14,511 nucleotides of DNA, taken from JAHFUI01 sp041485905. GTDB lineage: Bacteria > Acidobacteriota > Vicinamibacteria > Vicinamibacterales > CAVVIG01. The translations under genes were made by a program, and so were the position numbers. Below, in pieces: positions 7,354 through 14,511 of the stretch; the stretch's first letter is position 1, and each line of letters opens with the position of its first letter. Below the pieces are notes generated by a model, which saw only the letters and a list, made by a program, of their open reading frames with translations, did not search any database and was not told the origin of the DNA. The stretch lies in NCBI GenBank assembly GCA_041485905.1, contig JBGPKK010000115.1, forward strand, positions 1 through 14,511, in the 5' to 3' direction.

Positions 7354-8382
7354 ATGAACAATCGACTCGTTCGACCGATCGGCGTGACGCTCGCGATCGC
7401 TGCGGCGTTGCTGGCGGTCCCGCTCGCGGCCCAGTCCAGAAAACCGGCGCTAGCGCCGAAGCCGGCAGAGCCGGCGAAGGCTGGGTGGACGCCGTCCAGG
7501 ACGCCGTGGGGTGATCCCGATCTGCAGGGCAACTACACGAACAAGTACGAATACGGGACGCCGTTCGAACGCCCACAGGAATTCGAGGGGCGCGGGATCG
7601 CAGATGTCACGACCCAGGAATTGATCGACGTCGTCAAGAAGCGGCAAGAGGACACTCTCGCCCGCGCGAAGTTCCTCGGCGGAGATCCTGAAGGCAAGAT
7701 CGGCAATTCAGCGGAATTTCGCGACATCTACGAAATCACCAAGGCCAGCCGGCCGTGGCTGGTCGTCGATCCGCCGGACGGCAAGATTCCGCCTTTAACG
7801 CCCCAGGCGATCGCACGCATCGCGGCGCAGGCCCGCGCGGGCGGCAGCTTCGGCAGCGGGCCCTTCAACGGCCCGGAGGACTTCAGCCTGTACGACCGGT
7901 GCATCACGCGTGGGTTTCCCGGCTCGATGCTGCCGGGCGCGTACGGCAATTCGTTCCAGATCGTGCAGGGGCCCGGGTTCGTCGGCATCCGCTACGAAAT
8001 GATCCACGAGACGCGCGTGATTCCGCTGGATGGCCGGCCGCACGCCGGTCACGGGATACGCCTGGACATGGGTGACCCGCGCGGCCATTGGGAAGGCAGC
8101 ACGCTCGTGGTCGAGACGACCAACTTCCGCGACCGCAGCGCCTACCGAAACGCGAACGCGGACACGCTGCGTCTGGTCGAGCGCTTCACGCGCACCGCGC
8201 CTGGCAAAGTCGAGTGGACGGTCACCGTCCACGATCCGTCGACCTGGACGCGGCCCTGGACCTTCGCGATCCCGTTGACGATGAATGACGACGAGCGAAT
8301 CATGCAGTACGAGTGTCACGAGGGGAATCAGGCCGTGAAAAACATCCTGAGCGCGGCGCGCGCCACGGAAACCGCGAGGTAG
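7354..8382 (+). CDS. Exported protein of the same unrecognised family, divergent copy C (342 aa)
   Basis: Third paralogue; function unknown. ATG 7354 is set by GGAGG at 5-base spacing. The signal peptide ends LAA|Q (about residue 26), followed by a short Ala/Pro/Lys linker as in copy A. It keeps TPWGDPDLQG (50-59), VVDPPDGKIPPLTP (137-150), LYDRCITRG (179-187), IHETRVIPLDGRPH (217-230), HWEGSTLVVETTNF (245-258), TRPW (299-302) and YECHEGN (319-325), with Cys183 and Cys321 as its only cysteines, 138 apart. It differs where A and B agree: WTSDD is replaced by NYTNKYEYG, the FRQTS block is absent, and GNGNR becomes GNSFQ. The N-terminal half is about 13-15 residues longer before CITRG. This suggests a subfamily with altered ligand or partner rather than a redundant copy. 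It is the last + strand gene of the block and ends 23 bases before the convergent hydrolase gene; no terminator-like hairpin is seen between them. Confidence 0.83.
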   Translation: MNNRLVRPIGVTLAIAAALLAVPLAAQSRKPALAPKPAEPAKAGWTPSRTPWGDPDLQGNYTNKYEYGTPFERPQEFEGRGIADVTTQELIDVVKKRQEDTLARAKFLGGDPEGKIGNSAEFRDIYEITKASRPWLVVDPPDGKIPPLTPQAIARIAAQARAGGSFGSGPFNGPEDFSLYDRCITRGFPGSMLPGAYGNSFQIVQGPGFVGIRYEMIHETRVIPLDGRPHAGHGIRLDMGDPRGHWEGSTLVVETTNFRDRSAYRNANADTLRLVERFTRTAPGKVEWTVTVHDPSTWTRPWTFAIPLTMNDDERIMQYECHEGNQAVKNILSAARATETAR

Positions 8383-8405
8383 TTCCGTTTGATTCCTCCG
8401 CGTCC

Positions 8406-9518
8406 TCAGCGGTTGGCTTTGTACGTCTTGCTGAACCCGTTTCTGCCGTTGGCGACCGTGAACGAGCCGTCCGGCTGCGCCGAAACCTTGACCCAATACG
8501 CCGTGCCATTGTGGACCGGCGCGGGCGGTGCGCCCGGGCCAGGCGGCGGAGCCGTGATCGCCGCCAGCGGCACAGTGGTCTGCGGCTCGTCGATGCCGTT
8601 CGCAATGAACATCCCCGGCACGGTGTACTCCTGTCCGCTCAGGAGCGAGAAGTGCAGCTGCCAGAGATCCTCGAGGCCCGGCGACAAATGCATGACCTTC
8701 ATGGCGTCCGGCTGTCCGCCCTTGCGCGTGCCGTTGTTCATGATGGCCACGCGCGGCTGGAGCGCGTGCACGAGCACTTCTGAATTCGAGATCGCCTGCC
8801 CGTGATGTGACACGACGAACAGATCCACAGTGCCGATGCGGTTGATCGGGCACATCAGATCGAATTCCTTGTTCCACGTCAGGTCGCCCAGGTGCGCGAC
8901 CCGAAACTTTCCAAGCGTGACGATGCTCCCGACCGACTGCGCGTTCTCGGTCGGATCCGGATCCTTCGGTTTGTAGCTGGCGCAGTACGGATTCATCTTG
9001 CCCGCGCCTGGCAGCGGCCCCTTGATGTGCTCGCCCCCCGCGGCCACCACGCGCCAGTCCAGGCCCGCGACGGCGATCTTGTCGCCGGGCTTCGCCACCG
9101 TGTGCGTTCCCTTCGCATAGATCGTCGGATAGATTTTCTGCAGGAAATCGTCGGTCGCCGCGGCGGCCTGCACGTTTCCGCCGTGATCGACGAAATGGCG
9201 AATCGGGATCCGCCCGGCGAGCTCGGCCATGGCGCCGTAATGATCGCCGTGCCAGTGCGTGGTGATCAGATGGTCGATCTGCGTGAGACGGGCGTCCCTG
9301 ACCGCCGCCATGATGCGATCGGCATCGCGCGTCGCGGCCGCCCCGCCGTTGCCCGTGTCGATGAGGACCGATTCGCCGGAGGGCGACGCGAACAGCGTGG
9401 CGTTCCCGCCCTCCACGTCGACGACATAGATATCCAGGGTCTTCGCCGTGCGGGTCTGCGCGGACGGCGCCGCCGCCGCGAGCGCCAGGGTCAACAGGCA
9501 CGAGGTTGTGGTGCGCAT
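8406..9518 (-). CDS. Exported metallo-beta-lactamase-fold hydrolase, ComEC-like catalytic domain
   Basis: A 370-residue protein. ATG at 9518 is preceded by GGAGGAG (9526-9532) and a consensus promoter. Signal peptide about 1-20 (PSA|Q), no lipobox. The metal site is seen as THWHGDH (His88, His90, Asp92, His93), AHLGDLTW with Asp212, and VSHHG with His238/His239. VLIDTGNGG (51-59) is the usual strand-turn before it. This motif set matches the soluble MBL domain of ComEC/Rec2 and related stand-alone hydrolases, which act on phosphodiester or other ester bonds. No membrane helices follow, so it is not a DNA-uptake channel. A Pro-rich linker (about 322-335) leads to a C-terminal segment of about 35 residues (WVKVSAQPDGSFTVAN) that may be a small beta unit. 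It is transcribed toward copy C and has its own promoter, so it is probably regulated separately from both neighbours. Confidence 0.87.
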   Translation of the reverse strand: MRTTTSCLLTLALAAAAPSAQTRTAKTLDIYVVDVEGGNATLFASPSGESVLIDTGNGGAAATRDADRIMAAVRDARLTQIDHLITTHWHGDHYGAMAELAGRIPIRHFVDHGGNVQAAAATDDFLQKIYPTIYAKGTHTVAKPGDKIAVAGLDWRVVAAGGEHIKGPLPGAGKMNPYCASYKPKDPDPTENAQSVGSIVTLGKFRVAHLGDLTWNKEFDLMCPINRIGTVDLFVVSHHGQAISNSEVLVHALQPRVAIMNNGTRKGGQPDAMKVMHLSPGLEDLWQLHFSLLSGQEYTVPGMFIANGIDEPQTTVPLAAITAPPPGPGAPPAPVHNGTAYWVKVSAQPDGSFTVANGRNGFSKTYKANR

Positions 9519-9525
9519 CGGATCG

Positions 9526-9532
9526 CTCCTCC
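9526..9532 (-). promoter_or_regulatory. Ribosome-binding site of the metallo-hydrolase
   Basis: Read on the minus strand this is GGAGGAG, 7 bases before ATG 9518; it confirms the start. Confidence 0.75.
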
Positions 9533-9538
9533 GCGGCG

Positions 9539-9567
9539 ATCCTATGGACGCGCGACCCGACTGTCAA
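9539..9567 (-). promoter_or_regulatory. Sigma-70-like promoter of the metallo-hydrolase
   Basis: On the minus strand there is a perfect -35 TTGACA (9567-9562), a 17-base spacer and a -10 TAGGAT (9544-9539, four of six matches). The expected transcript start lies near 9532, just at the ribosome-binding site, giving a very short leader. The -35 overlaps the terminal TGA of the adjacent gene remnant. Confidence 0.6.
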
Positions 9568-9677
9568 TTCACACGTAATGGTAAAATGCGCGCCTTGTGG
9601 AGGTAGTCGGCGCTTGCCTTGGCCTTGGGCAGATCGGGCAGCAGATAGCGTCCCTGATCGTTGGTGACGACGCTCTG
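9564..9677 (-). pseudogene. Short remnant of a carboxypeptidase-regulatory-like domain gene
   Basis: In one minus-strand frame the bases read QSVVTNDQGRYLLPDLPKA and then ADYLHKARILPLRVN, followed by TGA (9566-9564). The frame is closed upstream by TGA (9680-9678). The pattern VVTNDQGRYLLPDLP is characteristic of carboxypeptidase-regulatory-like (beta-sandwich) domains, where it normally sits mid-protein. Here there is no start codon, no upstream domain and only about 25 recognisable residues, so it is a decayed fragment rather than a gene. It is squeezed between the barrel protein stop (9686) and the metallo-hydrolase promoter, suggesting that a deletion removed a larger gene here. Confidence 0.5.
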
Positions 9678-9685
9678 TCAGATCC

Positions 9686-10633
9686 CTATTTCTTTTTTTG
9701 GGCCTGAATCAGCAGTTTCATCCCGACACCGACGTACGTGTGCGAGACATCGTCACTCGAGGCCAGGCTGTGCCCCACCTTTGCGTACACAACGACATTT
9801 CTTAAGCCGCGTATCAGACCGACGTTGAGAAACATCAGACGGTCACCGGCGTTATCGAACGCCGACTCGCCGCGCACTTCTACCATGGCCGCAAACGTTC
9901 TGGTGATGGCGCGCCCAAACGCGACGCTCAATATGCCCGCGATGTCGTGTGCAGGATCGTGAACGGATTTTTCGACGGCGCCATTGGCGACAAATGTGAA
10001 GTAGTGGAATTCCTTGGACACCAGCAACGGCACAATCAATGTCTGGCCGCGTTCTGCCAGGCCCTTCTCGACGCCGCCGCCACCAGGCGTCGCAAACTCA
10101 ACCTGCGGGTAGAACGAAATCGACACGCCGTGTTGTTCGTTGATGTAGAAGTTGAATTTGAGGCCGAACCTGGCGGCGCCGGTGCCGAATCTGAACGGAT
10201 CGCCGTTGGTGCTTGCAGCAGCCAGCGGGAATTCAAATTTCACTTGAGTGGGCAGCTCGTGCCCCGCGATCTTTGGCAGAATCCCGTAGTTGGCATCGAC
10301 GAGCAGCAGATCGACTCGTGGCGCGTCTTTCGAGAGATTCGCATGCGTCGTGAAATTGATTTCGAATTCGCCTTTGTCGGGAACGCCGGGATCATCTGTT
10401 TCGAGCGGTGGTGACTGAGGGGTGGGGTCGACGACCTCGAGGCCCTGACGATCCCGATAGATCCCTCGGCGATGCCTCGGAAAAAGCGGGGGCGGCTGCT
10501 CCTTCGGCGGCGGGGCGGTCGGCGGCGGCTGTTGGCTCTGCCGGTCTTGACCAGCGACGGGACAAACAGAAAGCGCGAGGATCGAAAAGGCGACGAATCT
10601 CCCCGCGCGTTTCAACAAGTCATCGTATCCCAA
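9686..10633 (-). CDS. Outer-membrane beta-barrel, transporter-like protein
   Basis: About 315 residues. A signal peptide ends VAG|Q near residue 28. A Pro/Gln-rich periplasmic stretch follows (about 31-58, with runs of PPP). Then comes a barrel-like region beginning PLETDDPGVPDKGEFEINF (76-94), an opening I associate with acidobacterial proteins labelled 'transporter' and distantly with the MetA/phenol-degradation outer-membrane family. Alternating strands continue to the end, for example LKFNFYINEQHGVSISFYPQ and TFAAMVEVRGESAF. It lacks a C-terminal aromatic residue (ends IQAQKKK), so the last strand may be SHTYVGVGMKLLI. The start is uncertain: no ATG is in frame, TTG 10633 is the longest and TTG 10618 or 10615 would still keep the signal peptide. 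An inverted repeat covers the TTG 10633 region. Same strand and 68 bases from the OsmC gene, so possibly co-transcribed. Confidence 0.7.
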   Translation of the reverse strand: MGYDDLLKRAGRFVAFSILALSVCPVAGQDRQSQQPPPTAPPPKEQPPPLFPRHRRGIYRDRQGLEVVDPTPQSPPLETDDPGVPDKGEFEINFTTHANLSKDAPRVDLLLVDANYGILPKIAGHELPTQVKFEFPLAAASTNGDPFRFGTGAARFGLKFNFYINEQHGVSISFYPQVEFATPGGGGVEKGLAERGQTLIVPLLVSKEFHYFTFVANGAVEKSVHDPAHDIAGILSVAFGRAITRTFAAMVEVRGESAFDNAGDRLMFLNVGLIRGLRNVVVYAKVGHSLASSDDVSHTYVGVGMKLLIQAQKKK

Positions 10634-10661
10634 CCTTCGCGTGGGAACGAGAGCGAAGGTT
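10632..10661. repeat. 9-bp inverted repeat overlapping the start of the barrel gene
   Basis: AACCTTCGC (10632-10640) and GCGAAGGTT (10653-10661) are perfect complements with a 12-base loop. The minus-strand candidate start TTG 10633 begins inside the arm, and the only AAGG that could act as a Shine-Dalgarno is in the stem. It could be a terminator-like or attenuating hairpin between the OsmC gene and the barrel gene, or an operator. No T-run follows. Confidence 0.6.
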
Positions 10662-10701
10662 AGAGAGAGAGTGGGAGTCCGGCTGTCTCAGCCGTACTTG
10701 G

Positions 10702-11127
10702 CTACAGCAACTGCGCGTTCATCGTGATCTTCGTGGCAGCGAGCAGCTTCGAAATAGGGCAGCCGGCTTTAGCGCCCTCGGCTGCTTGCTCGAAGGCGGC
10801 GCGATTGGCGTTCGGAATCCGAACGGAGGTGTCGAGATGGCTCGACGTGACAGAAAAGCCCTCGCCGACTTTCTCGAGCGTGACTGTCGCCTTCGTCTCA
10901 ATGCTGTCCGCGGTCATGCCGGCGTTGCCGAGGAACAGCGACAGCGCCATTGAGAAACACGCAGCGTGGGCGGCGGCAATAAGTTCCTCGGGATTGGTCC
11001 CTTTTTCGTCCTCGAACCGCATCTTGAAGTTGTACGGCGTTCCAGAAAGCACTCCGCTCTCGGTCGAGACAGTCCCTTTTCCATCCGTGAGCCCACCCTT
11101 CCACACGGCGCTGGCGCTTCGCTTCAT
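10702..11127 (-). CDS. osmC: OsmC-type hydroperoxide reductase
   Basis: 141 residues, the usual length of the OsmC subfamily. ATG 11127 is preceded by AAGGAG (11137-11132) at 4-base spacing. Family members reduce organic hydroperoxides through a cysteine pair. Cys57 (AAAHAACFSMALS) and Cys123 (AGCPISKLL) are both present, with the conserved Glu in NPEELIAAAHAAC (Glu47 or Glu48). The first residues MKRSASAVWKG match the subfamily N-terminus. No signal peptide, so cytoplasmic. It begins 24 bases after the oxidoreductase stop and is very likely co-transcribed with it. A peroxide-removing enzyme behind an oxygen-sensitive iron-sulfur oxidoreductase makes biological sense, but the functional pairing is inference. 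Confidence 0.92.
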   Translation of the reverse strand: MKRSASAVWKGGLTDGKGTVSTESGVLSGTPYNFKMRFEDEKGTNPEELIAAAHAACFSMALSLFLGNAGMTADSIETKATVTLEKVGEGFSVTSSHLDTSVRIPNANRAAFEQAAEGAKAGCPISKLLAATKITMNAQLL

Positions 11128-11131
11128 ACGT

Positions 11132-11137
11132 CTCCTT
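11132..11137 (-). promoter_or_regulatory. Ribosome-binding site of the OsmC gene
   Basis: Minus-strand AAGGAG, 4 bases before ATG 11127, lying inside the 24-base gap after the oxidoreductase stop; supports operon transcription with re-initiation. Confidence 0.65.
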
Positions 11138-11151
11138 GGTCCTTTCGGTCG

Positions 11152-14511
<3,360 letters not shown>

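Noticed and set aside
8383..8405. Bidirectional terminator between the convergent genes
   Set aside because: No inverted repeat or T-run is visible in the 23-base gap.
7795..9567. 590-codon minus-strand frame spanning copy C and the metallo-hydrolase
   Set aside because: It runs out of frame through two genes with clear motifs; low stop frequency from GC richness explains it.
9582..9600. Plus-strand TAAAAT box followed by a TTG start
   Set aside because: The downstream plus frame is short with no coding character; the bases are better explained by the minus-strand gene remnant.
10661..10675. GA-rich tract as a functional microsatellite
   Set aside because: Only about four or five GA units in non-coding DNA; too short to argue for a role.

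Overview
The window looks like a chromosomal segment of a GC-rich, diderm soil-type bacterium, most probably an Acidobacteriota of the Vicinamibacteria kind. The evidence is circumstantial. Third codon positions are strongly G/C. Exported proteins are abundant, including three copies of a secreted family (TPWGDPDLQG...YDRCITRG...YECHEGN) that I associate from memory with that group. There is also an ETDDPGVPDKGEFEINF-type outer-membrane protein and a very large fused 2-oxoacid oxidoreductase. I see no tRNA, rRNA, CRISPR array, insertion sequence or phage gene, and no gene-free stretch longer than 300 bases (the largest is 9519-9685).

Left edge (1-1179, + strand): the C-terminal part of a polytopic GT-C type membrane glycosyltransferase, cut by the window start.

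Central block (1256-8382, + strand): six closely packed genes separated by 11, 9, 9, 23 and 49 bases. All encode proteins with export signals. In order they are secreted-family copy A, an alpha/beta-hydrolase with a GHSQS nucleophile elbow, an MmgE/PrpD-family protein behind a twin-arginine signal, a small unknown secreted protein, and secreted-family copies B and C. A promoter-like element and a good ribosome-binding site precede copy A, a bare -10-like box abuts copy B, and a perfect 9-bp hairpin abuts the ribosome-binding site of copy C. The simplest reading is a cell-envelope catabolic or processing unit whose substrate is unknown. This is the best candidate in the window for an undescribed system.

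Right block (8406-14511, - strand), convergent with the central block: a ComEC-like exported metallo-beta-lactamase-fold hydrolase with its own textbook promoter; a short remnant of a carboxypeptidase-regulatory-like gene; an outer-membrane barrel/transporter-like protein; an OsmC-type peroxidase; and a NifJ-like fused 2-oxoacid:ferredoxin oxidoreductase that runs off the right edge and carries two large insertions relative to classical NifJ.

Across both blocks, seven of eight exported proteins have Gln at a plausible first mature position. This resembles the Q-rule (N-terminal pyroglutamate) described for Bacteroidetes signal peptidase I substrates.
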